Of a DNA stretch of 35,280 nucleotides, positions 6,094 to 12,778 are shown one piece after another. This DNA is from a virus, in IMG/VR virus record IMGVR_UViG_3300035661_000194, positions 1 through 35,280 of that record; one strand, given 5' to 3'. The notes beneath the pieces are model-generated. The model saw only the letters and a list, made by a program, of their open reading frames with translations, was not told the origin of the DNA and made no database searches. Positions within the stretch are counted from its first letter, which is position 1, and each line of letters begins with the position of its first letter. Position numbers and translations under genes: made by a program.

Positions 6094-6870
6094 TTAAGTA
6101 GAATACCAATAAGAGTGGTATCGGTTGTAAGCGTAATCGCCTTCTTTAATAGGCTCATCATTCTTCGCAGTAAAGCGACAAGTCTTAGTCTTACCCATTG
6201 TGAAGTATTGCTCGTTACCGCGAATCGCAATAGTTACAGACCCATCGTGATCATCACCCACCACAGTGCAGTTAGCAGCATGGCGCATATTATGACGATT
6301 GAAGTATGCCTTAGGATTCCACGCACGGTATTGATAACCAGCCTCGGTGATTTTAGTAATTTGTGCATTAGTGGTTTCGAGCCATCCATTGGTTACAGAG
6401 ATAATGTCGCCAACTTTAAGATTGGTATTGTTGCAGTATTTAGGGCGCTCAATCTTAACATCTTCCTGCACTTTAGTGACAGTATTCTCTACTGCCTGGA
6501 GCAACTCAACATCATATTTGCGTTTGGTTGCATAATCCATGCGACGATATTCTGGATTGGCGTTTACTTTGTTTATTGCATCACTAAGAGCATCACGGTC
6601 CACAGTAAGTAGCGGGCGGAACTCCAGTGTCGTGCGGAGTGCAATCATTGTTGCCATTTGCGGGTCAGTCAGTTCTGCGAATTGAGTCTCGTCAACAACA
6701 TAGAAGTCCAACCGTGCACCTTTTTGCGATGCTTTGATACCCAACTTAATGGCCACCTTACGGAGGGTTTGGGCCATCTTTTGGTTGAGGTAAGGGACGC
6801 TAGATACATTGAGTGCAGTTGCCATCTCGCTGGGTTTGAGACGGGTTGCAATGTAATACGATTTTGCCAT
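6094..6870 (-). CDS. Unknown early protein (258 aa) upstream of helicase
   Basis: Not recognised. The N-terminal half is helical and basic (M-A-K-S-Y-Y-I-A-T-R-L-K-P-S-E start; T-L-R-K-V-A-I-K-L-G-I-K). The C-terminal half, from about residue 150, looks like beta-strand barrels, with L-K-V-G-D-I-I-S-V-T-N-G-W and later I-K-E-G-D-Y-A-Y-N-R-Y, resembling small SH3-like or OB-like folds. That would suit a nucleic-acid binding role such as an SSB-like or primer-handling protein, but this is inference from general sequence character. The start has AGGAG 9 nt upstream. The gene is driven by the promoter at 6929-6957 and heads the replication genes. Confidence 0.8.
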   Translation of the reverse strand: MAKSYYIATRLKPSEMATALNVSSVPYLNQKMAQTLRKVAIKLGIKASQKGARLDFYVVDETQFAELTDPQMATMIALRTTLEFRPLLTVDRDALSDAINKVNANPEYRRMDYATKRKYDVELLQAVENTVTKVQEDVKIERPKYCNNTNLKVGDIISVTNGWLETTNAQITKITEAGYQYRAWNPKAYFNRHNMRHAANCTVVGDDHDGSVTIAIRGNEQYFTMGKTKTCRFTAKNDEPIKEGDYAYNRYHSYWYST

Positions 6871-6928
6871 TTTTACTAACTCCTGTAAGTAAGTGCGCTG
6901 CTTATGCTCGCATTCCCTACTTAATTCA

Positions 6929-6957
6929 ATTATACAATAAGATGATTATTGGGGCAA
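6929..6957 (-). promoter_or_regulatory. Leftward promoter P2 (for the replication genes)
   Basis: On the minus strand TTGCCC (6952-6957), a 17-bp spacer, then a perfect TATAAT (6929-6934). The -35 hexamer overlaps the last codons (Leu-Pro) of the upstream 100-aa gene. Together with three flanking bases, the 32 bp 6929-6960 match the other leftward promoter (7280-7311) at 29 of 32 positions, including the spacer, so one arose by duplication of the other. Confidence 0.85.
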
Positions 6958-7248
6958 ATCAATGATTTGCGCTTTCTTCTGCGCTAGTGCAAATTCGATT
7001 GCAGTTAGGCAATTAGCATTGGTTATGTGGAAGTTCATAGCGGTTTTGGCAGCAGAATCTTCATTCCATTCTTTGCATACTTCTAGATAAGCATCCAGGA
7101 AGTCTTGACCTTGCGCAGTATACCAATCGATATAAGCAAATTTTGCCAATGCTTCGTATTGATGAAACACCGGCTCATTGCCATCATAAGAGCAACCACA
7201 TTGCTCTTTGATAAAGTTTACCATTGCTTGTTTGTTTTTGAATGCCAT
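6946..7248 (-). CDS. Unknown early protein (100 aa)
   Basis: Not recognised. I place the start at ATG 7248 (M-A-F-K-N-K-Q-A-M-V) because AGGAG lies 8 nt upstream and the strong promoter at 7280-7308 would lie inside any longer form; the frame is open up to 7386. The product is soluble, aromatic and acidic (Y-I-D-W-Y and V-C-K-E-W-N-E-D), with C-G-C near residue 19. It is the first gene of the leftward arm and lies exactly between the two near-identical promoters, so it behaves as a separate cassette. An early host-takeover or regulatory role is possible but unsupported. Confidence 0.78.
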   Translation of the reverse strand: MAFKNKQAMVNFIKEQCGCSYDGNEPVFHQYEALAKFAYIDWYTAQGQDFLDAYLEVCKEWNEDSAAKTAMNFHITNANCLTAIEFALAQKKAQIIDLPQ

Positions 7249-7274
7249 TTCATTTACTCCTGTTTGTTGACCAT

Positions 7275-7294
7275 ATCTTATTATATAATAAGAT
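7275..7294. promoter_or_regulatory. 20-bp perfect palindrome on the leftward promoter (operator candidate)
   Basis: ATCTTATTAT followed directly by ATAATAAGAT is a perfect 20-bp palindrome that covers the -10 box (7280-7285) of the leftward promoter. A dimeric repressor bound here would block RNA polymerase. The second leftward promoter (6929-6957) keeps only about one half-site. No gene for a recognisable helix-turn-helix repressor was found in the window. Confidence 0.65.
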
Positions 7295-7308
7295 GAATAT
7301 TGGTGCAA
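7280..7308 (-). promoter_or_regulatory. Leftward promoter P1 (divergent region)
   Basis: On the minus strand TTGCAC (7303-7308), a 17-bp spacer and a perfect TATAAT (7280-7285), followed by AGGAG and the 7248 start. This is a strong sigma70-type promoter. It is the best candidate for the main early leftward promoter and faces away from the rightward promoter at 7350-7379. Confidence 0.88.
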
Positions 7309-7349
7309 ATCTCGTTTTGCAGCGTTTTGGGCGCATTTCACCACTCTTC

Positions 7350-7379
7350 TTGCAAAATCTGCTAAATAAGTTATATACT
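7350..7379 (+). promoter_or_regulatory. Rightward promoter of the small-gene operon
   Basis: TTGCAA (7350-7355), 18-bp spacer, TATACT (7374-7379), then CGGAG 7 nt before the ATG at 7407. It is a sigma70-type promoter placed back to back with the leftward one, making 7249-7406 the main divergent control region. Confidence 0.75.
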
Positions 7380-7406
7380 TAAACATAACTTAACGGAGTA
7401 AGTAAA

Positions 7407-7799
7407 ATGGCAAAAATGGTTATCCAATACACCAGGCGCAATGTAAATGCAGGTACAGAATATCGCAGACCATCACTGCAAGATAAAAAAGCAGTGTTAG
7501 ACTACTTTGAACGAGCAATGGTTCGAATGGATGATTTGTGCGGGCATGAGGTTGATGATGTTCGTAAATTAGCAGATGGTATTTGGCGTACACCAACCAG
7601 TAGGTTACCGTATGGTAGAACTGCTGGTAAAAATTCATACGAGACAATGACAGCAGGAATACTTGCAAACATGAAGTATGACGAGGCAAAACAGGACGAC
7701 TTCTCTAAGCCTCAATGTGATGCAATCGAGACCATGTCTAAGACGTTAAACGAAATTTTTGACGAAGAGTTCCCAGAGATAAAGTTTGAGAAGAAGTGA
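7407..7799 (+). CDS. Unknown protein (130 aa), first gene of rightward operon
   Basis: Not recognised. It begins M-A-K-M-V-I-Q-Y-T-R-R with GGAG 9 nt upstream of the ATG. The sequence is polar, with a basic N-terminus and an acidic C-terminus (I-F-D-E-E-F-P-E-I-K-F-E-K-K), and looks mainly helical. It heads five tightly packed rightward genes. Its stop overlaps a possible GTG start of the next gene. Location next to a divergent promoter suggests an early gene; a regulator or host-takeover protein is possible, but no helix-turn-helix or catalytic motif is evident. Confidence 0.8.
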   Translation: MAKMVIQYTRRNVNAGTEYRRPSLQDKKAVLDYFERAMVRMDDLCGHEVDDVRKLADGIWRTPTSRLPYGRTAGKNSYETMTAGILANMKYDEAKQDDFSKPQCDAIETMSKTLNEIFDEEFPEIKFEKK

Positions 7800-7801
7800 T
7801 C

Positions 7802-7996
7802 ATGGACCTGTTTGAGCAAGCAAAGAATCAACTAATCATAGCAAGCCTATTTGCACAGATGCAAACACTAAGCGATGCTGTTGAGTCAGTTGATAGAAAT
7901 GATCCTAGACACGCAAGCATTTACTTGCGTTATATGTTACTAGAATTAGAACTTAAAGAAATTGTAAAGGCAATAGGAAATTATGAGCGAAATTAA
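7802..7996 (+). CDS. Unknown small helical protein (64 aa)
   Basis: Not recognised. It starts at ATG 7802 (M-D-L-F-E-Q-A-K); an in-frame GTG at 7796 would add two residues. The product is almost wholly helical with a leucine-rich C-terminal part (Y-M-L-L-E-L-E-L-K-E-I-V) suited to coiled-coil or helix-bundle contacts. The end overlaps the start of the following gene by 14 bp. Confidence 0.65.
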   Translation: MDLFEQAKNQLIIASLFAQMQTLSDAVESVDRNDPRHASIYLRYMLLELELKEIVKAIGNYERN

Positions 7997-8300
7997 GAAA
8001 TGGGGGACACCCAAGGGTGCCAGTTTTTGGCATAGACAAGTAGATGGCATTTTTGAGGAGATGAGATTAGATCCAGGACAACCACTACCTGACAATAGTT
8101 GGATCAAAGGTCACATTCCCAAGTCAGACGACGAGCGTGCTCGCATCTCCGCTACTAATACTGGTCGTGTTATGTCGCCTGAATGGCGTGCTAAGATGAG
8201 TGCAGCCTCGAAAGGTAAGCCCAAATCAGAAGCACATAAAGCAGCGATGAAGGCTGCTACTGCTGAGTATCATCGTAAACGTAAGGCAGGTGAGTTATAA
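7983..8300 (+). CDS. NUMOD3-type DNA-binding protein without nuclease domain (105 aa)
   Basis: The C-terminal two thirds consist of repeated NUMOD3-like units: S-D-D-E-R-A-R-I-S-A-T-N-T-G-R, then S-P-E-W-R-A-K-M-S-A-A-S-K-G-K, then S-E-A-H-K-A-A-M-K-A-A (about residues 48-95). NUMOD3 motifs are helical DNA-contacting modules normally found C-terminal to GIY-YIG or HNH homing nucleases. Here no nuclease domain is present: the N-terminal 45 residues (W-G-T-P-K-G-A-S-F-W-H-R) carry no catalytic motif. It may be a remnant or a working DNA-binding protein, perhaps a regulator. The only GIY-YIG gene of this genome, at 3406-3819, lacks such a module. Confidence 0.75.
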   Translation: MSEIKKWGTPKGASFWHRQVDGIFEEMRLDPGQPLPDNSWIKGHIPKSDDERARISATNTGRVMSPEWRAKMSAASKGKPKSEAHKAAMKAATAEYHRKRKAGEL

Positions 8301-8536
8301 TGGAAAGCCTTAAACAAACTAAGACACTTACCATCTACCAATTGCTTAGGCAAGATGGTATGAACTTCACACAAGTGATGGTATCCGCAACACCAAGCAT
8401 GGGCAATGGCATGTTTTGGAAACAAGAAGATGCGGAAATGCACCGCACATTTGAGTACACTAAGTTACCTGCGGGGACTAATTCTACGTTCCATGTATTT
8501 GAACTTACTGTGCTTAATCCAGCATATAGGGAATGA
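8300..8536 (+). CDS. Unknown small protein (78 aa)
   Basis: Not recognised. The start ATG at 8300 overlaps the previous stop (TAATG), so translation is likely coupled. The sequence is soluble, with beta character in the second half (F-E-Y-T-K-L-P-A-G-T and F-H-V-F-E-L-T-V). It ends just before the last gene of the operon. No motif indicates a function. Confidence 0.7.
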   Translation: MESLKQTKTLTIYQLLRQDGMNFTQVMVSATPSMGNGMFWKQEDAEMHRTFEYTKLPAGTNSTFHVFELTVLNPAYRE

Positions 8537-8537
8537 T

Positions 8538-8843
8538 ATGAGTGATCAAAAGAAATTCTGTGACTTATTCCGCTGTGAAATGAAACCAGGTAGACGCTAT
8601 TACAAGAGACTACCTATGTCCTTCTCGTCCAGCATACATGCAAGCCCATCCATTATGGATTTGCAAACGCAAGAGGAAGAAGGAGTTAACCTTGATATGG
8701 CAGCAAGTGATTTTGAGAGATTGATGATAGCAGCAAGTGAGGGAATGTTACATCAGAGATTCAGGCAACTCAACCCAGCAGCACAAGAATTATACGAAGC
8801 GTATCAAACAATGTATTTGTTAACAAGGAAGTACGAGGAATAA
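8538..8843 (+). CDS. Unknown protein (101 aa), last gene of rightward operon
   Basis: Not recognised. I place the start at ATG 8538 (M-S-D-Q-K-K-F-C-D-L-F), one base after the previous stop; the frame is open further upstream, but that would overlap the previous gene by more than 130 bp. The N-terminal part is basic with two Cys (F-C-D-L-F-R-C-E-M-K-P-G-R-R-Y-Y-K-R). The rest is helical and acidic (S-D-F-E-R-L-M-I-A-A-S-E-G-M). It is followed by a structured untranslated stretch and a strong terminator. Confidence 0.72.
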   Translation: MSDQKKFCDLFRCEMKPGRRYYKRLPMSFSSSIHASPSIMDLQTQEEEGVNLDMAASDFERLMIAASEGMLHQRFRQLNPAAQELYEAYQTMYLLTRKYEE

Positions 8844-8850
8844 ATACTTA

Positions 8851-8913
8851 GTAGGACGAGGGCATTGTTCCTAAACCTAATGCCATTGGTAATTACTCCG
8901 GCCTAAGTCCTAC
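8851..8913 (+). ncRNA. Structured 3' untranslated region, possible small RNA
   Basis: GTAGGAC (8851-8857) pairs with GTCCTAC (8907-8913), enclosing a second stem GGCATT (8861-8866) with AATGCC (8879-8884). The outer pair recalls a 7-bp tRNA acceptor stem, but there is no T-arm or normal anticodon arm. It lies between the last rightward gene and the terminator, and so would be part of that message. The same TAGGAC sequence recurs in the hairpins at 396-452. Confidence 0.4.
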
Positions 8914-8960
8914 ATTCGTATTCATGTTTGATAATACCCAATAGGTTGTCATAAACCTTT

Positions 8961-8998
8961 AAGCCCCACTATTCCGCAGTAGTTGGGGCTTTCTTTTT
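8961..8998 (+). terminator. Rho-independent terminator of the rightward operon
   Basis: AAGCCCCACTA (8961-8971) pairs with TAGTTGGGGCTT (8980-8991, one bulged T), followed by a T-rich run to 8998. The hairpin also carries the last six codons and the stop of the converging 44-aa minus-strand gene. In the leftward direction it is a hairpin with only a weak T tract. Confidence 0.88.
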
Positions 8999-9103
8999 GA
9001 CTAACTTTTTCTTCTTGGGATAAAATGGAATGCCACAAGCATAGCGGAGTGGATAGACTGTAATATATTGTTCAAACAACTTAGCAAGTTCTTCCTTAGA
9101 CAT
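8969..9103 (-). CDS. Unknown small basic protein (44 aa), end of the fibre operon
   Basis: Not recognised. It starts at ATG 9103 (M-S-K-E-E-L-A-K-L-F) with AGGAG 7 nt upstream, 20 bp after the fibre gene stop. An open frame extends to 9292, but that is antisense overlap inside the fibre gene. The C-terminal half is Lys-rich (Y-P-K-K-K-K-L-V-K-K-K-A-P). Its final codons are read from the shared terminator hairpin. It might be a chaperone or packing factor for the fibre, but only position suggests it. Confidence 0.65.
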   Translation of the reverse strand: MSKEELAKLFEQYITVYPLRYACGIPFYPKKKKLVKKKAPTTAE

Positions 9104-9123
9104 ATCACGTCTCCTTTTGGTAT

Positions 9124-12100
9124 TTACAATCTTATAGTGGTCTTTTCTACTACTGGTAATTGTATCGTAGTGTACACTGGCACATCGCTTACTGACAATG
9201 TACTGGAGTTTGTAACTTGCACTTTGCCACGAGTAATGAAGTCCTTGATTGTTACATAGAATGCAATCAGTACTGGAGCAGTTGTAATCCAACGAGTGAT
9301 AGCAGACACAATTGAACCAACAGTAGCACGTGACGCTATGTCCACAGCCTTTTGTAATGATGCAATAGTGGATGATGTAACATCCAGAACCAACTCAAAC
9401 AAATCTGACTTGTATGCTGTGGCAATGGACAAAGCAGATGTTATTATGTTGATGCTTTGGTTATATACAGCATTAGTAGTTGAAGTAACAGTATCAAAAG
9501 CATGAGCAAATAGTTTAACAATAGACCCTAATCCAGTTGTTACTGTGCTCTTAGTTGTAGTCATTGCTTTTTGTATGCTTGCATTGGATGCAACTAGTAA
9601 CTCAATCACCATCTCAAATGTCTCAGACTTGAATGCAGTTGATGTAACGATTACAGAAAGTACACTATTCATCGCCTTCTTAATAGTAGAAGTTGAATTC
9701 ACTACTACATTCTTTGTTGCATACATTGCTCTAGTAAACGATGTAGAGTTAGCAATCACAACATTCTTGTTCAGCAATGCTGCCTTACTACTATTAGCGA
9801 TACTAGGCTGTGCTAGAGATTGAGTCCAATTAATTACACGTTTGATATTAGCCACAGATCCAACGGATACCATTGCATTCACAAATTTAGTAAGAGTAGC
9901 ACCAGAGAAGAATACAGCATTAGATGCAGCGGTTACAAATTTAGTAAACGTAGATGCCTTCAACAAGATTGGAATCGCTGCGGATGACCCAATCTTTGCT
10001 GTTTGCATTACCTTTGCATTAGTTGCAGAGTTAGTTGATGCAAGTAACTTAGTAGTTCTAGTTGTAAGTTGCTTAGTAGTTGTATTCGCTACTGTTAAAG
10101 ATTTAGTAGCAGATACATTAGATGCTTTAGTAGCAGTTGACGTAGATAACAAACTCTTAATCGCATACATGAACTTAGTCAGTGTGGCAGTAGATGCCAC
10201 AGTAGCCAATGCAGTTAGATACTGAATTGCAATCGCAAGAATCGCAGCCGCATATCCCGTACTGATTGATACTGCTGATTTGGTAGGCTGTGCTTGAATC
10301 ACTTTAACGGAAGTAGACGCAGATGATGCAGACTTAGTATTGTTGACTGCCCATGCTTTGCTTGCTGCAGAAGTAGGTACTGCTAATCTCTTGCTATTGC
10401 TTTGGCGTAAGAAAGACATGATAGCCGTTGACGCAGCATTAACTACTTGCGTAAATGTAGTTCCTGACGGTAGTCTCCATGCTGACCACATAGGGTTAGA
10501 TCCTAAAGAAGTTGCTCCGGTTCTTGTTGTCCAAGTGATACCGTCCGGAGAGGTAGCAACCACAGTACTAGAAAAAACACCTGCAATAAACATTACTCCA
10601 TTCCATGCTACACCGGCAATCCAACGCCTTGACGTACCGTCCATTGTTTGGCTTGCAAAAGATACACCGTGGTTTGTTGATATAGCGCATGTAGATGATG
10701 AGTCTTTAACTGCAATAATAGTGCCTGAACCGTTACATGCAGAGTACCAATATGCACCAGACGGCATAGTGACTTGTGACCAGGTAATACCATCAGTAGA
10801 ACGAAGACAGCGAGTCGTAGTTGCTTGGTCGAATGTAACAAATGCTGTTCCTGTCCAGACAACGCTATTCCATGTTCCCGCGATAACACCGCTAGATCTT
10901 GTAGTCCAAGTAATGCCGTCAGGTGATGTTGAAAAATTAGCAGAGGTACGGGATACTGCCACAAATAATCCATTGCCCCATGTAACTGCTCCCCAGAATT
11001 GTGAAGCAATAGATGGTGTACGTGATGCCCAAGTGACGCCATCAGTTGATGTGTAAATTTCACCTGTCTGTGCCATCCCACAAAATAAATTAGCAACTGG
11101 ACTATATGCAATAGAGTACCAGTTCTTAGATACTGCTGTGCTATAGTTGGTCCACGTGATGCCATCTGTAGACTTACCTACAGTTGCGGTACCAATGCCC
11201 AATCCAATCCAATACGATCCATTATATGCCTTAGAATAAAATGCAGTAGGCATTGTTGCTGTAGCATATGCAGTTCCGTTAAGTGTATATTCAAGAGTTG
11301 TACCATTATGTCCGGAAACTAATTTTGTGTTAGTGACTGTATTACTAAACGATGCATTACTTCCTGGTGTAGCAGCCGCAATTGTAGGACGGTAAGTTAT
11401 ACTCAGAACAGTAGAACGTGTGCCAGTAGATGTTGCAGTAGCACCAGCATTGACTGTTAATAGTGAACCAAATACTTTTTGTCCATATACATACCAAAGA
11501 TTATACGTACCCGAAGAGAAAGTCCCACCAGTCCAGGTAATACCATCTGAAGATGTTGCATAGTGAGTAGCAGAATTGGTAGTTGTATACTCAACTGCCA
11601 GGAATAATCCAGATACTGCATCATACGATACATCACGCCACAATACATTGTATGGCATAGTAGCAGAATTCCAAGTAGTACCATTATCAGTAGAATACTG
11701 AGCAGAGCCACTAGTGAATACACAAACAATAGTTCCGCCAGAACCAGGGACAACCTTACAACCTACACCCCAAAAATTAGAACTAGCACCAGGGGGACTT
11801 ATAGTAGTCCAAGTTATACCATCAGTTGACCTAGATAAACTTGTTGCACAGTATGCAAGGAAATATAACCCGTTCCAGGCCATTTCCGTATTTCCCGTGG
11901 ATGCTAATGTTCCCCCGTTATTCCAGGTTAACCCATTATCTGTAGAATATACAGTACTGGTGTTTGTTTGGTTCATTGCAACCCAACGACCAGTCCTATT
12001 AGTGCCTATCGCAGCACCAGTTGGCATAGAAGTAGATAATGTACCGCCAGCAGTCCAAGTGGTACCATCAGTTGAATACCAACTCTGTGAGCCTGCTACA

Positions 12101-12378
12101 AATACAAATCTAATACCATCGCAGTCACCAGTTAAAACACCAGATGTACCAACAGACCATGTACGTGAGGTCCAGGTTTGCAAGTCAGTTGATGTGTAGT
12201 AAGTAGTAGATGACGATTTACCAGTTGCTACATAAATGCCATTAGATATTAATGGCCCAGTAATGGTCCAATCTGACGTCGAACCAGCAAAAGTTTTATC
12301 AGCAAAAGTAGATCCATTAGCAGTGTAAACACCCGTGCCATTATTGGAATATGCTGACGGCGCAATGAAAAAAGCCAT
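9124..12378 (-). CDS. Tail fibre/adhesin with Asp-box propellers and 18-residue repeats (1084 aa)
   Basis: Large virion surface protein, probably receptor-binding. Residues from about 40 to 630 carry some twelve Asp-box repeats (such as S-T-D-G-I-T-W-T and S-P-D-G-I-T-W-T), spaced about 40-50 residues apart and in two groups, as in sialidase-like beta-propellers. From about 650 to 1030 the sequence changes to low-complexity Ser/Thr/Ala/Val/Lys repeats with a clear 18-residue period over at least nine units (for example V-V-I-A-N-S-T-S-F-T-R-A-M-Y-A-T-K-N). The C-terminus (from about 1040) returns to a beta-rich end. No catalytic sialidase residues are apparent, so binding rather than cleavage is likely. 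The start overlaps the previous stop (TAATG). The paralogous 634-aa protein shares the Asp-box type. Confidence 0.82.
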   Translation of the reverse strand: MAFFIAPSAYSNNGTGVYTANGSTFADKTFAGSTSDWTITGPLISNGIYVATGKSSSTTYYTSTDLQTWTSRTWSVGTSGVLTGDCDGIRFVFVAGSQSWYSTDGTTWTAGGTLSTSMPTGAAIGTNRTGRWVAMNQTNTSTVYSTDNGLTWNNGGTLASTGNTEMAWNGLYFLAYCATSLSRSTDGITWTTISPPGASSNFWGVGCKVVPGSGGTIVCVFTSGSAQYSTDNGTTWNSATMPYNVLWRDVSYDAVSGLFLAVEYTTTNSATHYATSSDGITWTGGTFSSGTYNLWYVYGQKVFGSLLTVNAGATATSTGTRSTVLSITYRPTIAAATPGSNASFSNTVTNTKLVSGHNGTTLEYTLNGTAYATATMPTAFYSKAYNGSYWIGLGIGTATVGKSTDGITWTNYSTAVSKNWYSIAYSPVANLFCGMAQTGEIYTSTDGVTWASRTPSIASQFWGAVTWGNGLFVAVSRTSANFSTSPDGITWTTRSSGVIAGTWNSVVWTGTAFVTFDQATTTRCLRSTDGITWSQVTMPSGAYWYSACNGSGTIIAVKDSSSTCAISTNHGVSFASQTMDGTSRRWIAGVAWNGVMFIAGVFSSTVVATSPDGITWTTRTGATSLGSNPMWSAWRLPSGTTFTQVVNAASTAIMSFLRQSNSKRLAVPTSAASKAWAVNNTKSASSASTSVKVIQAQPTKSAVSISTGYAAAILAIAIQYLTALATVASTATLTKFMYAIKSLLSTSTATKASNVSATKSLTVANTTTKQLTTRTTKLLASTNSATNAKVMQTAKIGSSAAIPILLKASTFTKFVTAASNAVFFSGATLTKFVNAMVSVGSVANIKRVINWTQSLAQPSIANSSKAALLNKNVVIANSTSFTRAMYATKNVVVNSTSTIKKAMNSVLSVIVTSTAFKSETFEMVIELLVASNASIQKAMTTTKSTVTTGLGSIVKLFAHAFDTVTSTTNAVYNQSINIITSALSIATAYKSDLFELVLDVTSSTIASLQKAVDIASRATVGSIVSAITRWITTAPVLIAFYVTIKDFITRGKVQVTNSSTLSVSDVPVYTTIQLPVVEKTTIRL

Positions 12379-12683
12379 TAGATACCGCCTCCAAGAATAA
12401 CATTACCTAATGTAGAATCAAAGTAACTAACATTAGATAATGAACCATCTGTGTTAATAAATGTTGTTCCGGGTTCGACAGTGAATGCTTTTGTTCCCGA
12501 AGCAATGTTTGCTTCTAACTCTTGTTTAAGAATTAAGTATTCAAAATTAGTAATTTTGCTGCTATGAGATGCTATAAGATTTCCGAATACTGAAGGTTCA
12601 ACCCCGGATACTGTAAAAACTTCCCCATTTGAATTGATACAAGTAATAGTATCTTGCCCTGTGGTATCTTTAATAGTTAACAT
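12378..12683 (-). CDS. Unknown small structural protein (101 aa)
   Basis: Not recognised. It starts at ATG 12683 (M-L-T-I-K-D-T-T-G-Q-D) with AAGGAT 6 nt upstream. The product is beta-rich at both ends with a central helix (N-F-E-Y-L-I-L-K-Q-E-L-E-A-N-I), and ends L-G-G-G-I. Its stop overlaps the start of the 1084-aa fibre, so it is probably a fibre partner, attachment or chaperone protein. It lies after a terminator, so its level may be controlled by read-through. Confidence 0.72.
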   Translation of the reverse strand: MLTIKDTTGQDTITCINSNGEVFTVSGVEPSVFGNLIASHSSKITNFEYLILKQELEANIASGTKAFTVEPGTTFINTDGSLSNVSYFDSTLGNVILGGGI

Positions 12684-12710
12684 ATGAAAATCCTTTACTT
12701 GTATAAACGT

Positions 12711-12752
12711 TAAAATAAAAGGCGAAGCAAAGTGTTACCTTCAGTTCGCCTT
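12711..12752 (-). terminator. Rho-independent terminator within the tail region
   Basis: On the minus strand AAGGCGAA (12745-12752) pairs with TTCGCCTT (12719-12726), followed by a T-rich tract (TTATTTTA, 12712-12718 and beyond). It lies between the 129-aa and 101-aa genes, so the downstream fibre gene is reached by read-through or a nearby promoter. Confidence 0.8.
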
Positions 12753-12778
12753 ACGCAGGTATTGCTACCTGAACAAAA

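Noticed and set aside
8851-8913. tRNA-like fold with a 7-bp acceptor-like stem
   Set aside because: No T-arm with TTC, no 7-nt anticodon loop (the inner loop has 12 nt) and no D-arm, so not a tRNA. Kept only as a structured RNA region.
3249-9136. Shared 15-mer ATTTACAATCTTATA near 3249 and 9122
   Set aside because: About one such exact pair is expected by chance in a 35-kb AT-rich genome, and one copy is a coding end.
10340-11056. Long plus-strand open frame (238 aa) and similar plus-strand frames across the fibre genes
   Set aside because: They are antisense to the 1084-aa, 634-aa and hub genes, and their length follows from the Asp-box repeats on the other strand. No ribosome sites or plausible protein features were seen.
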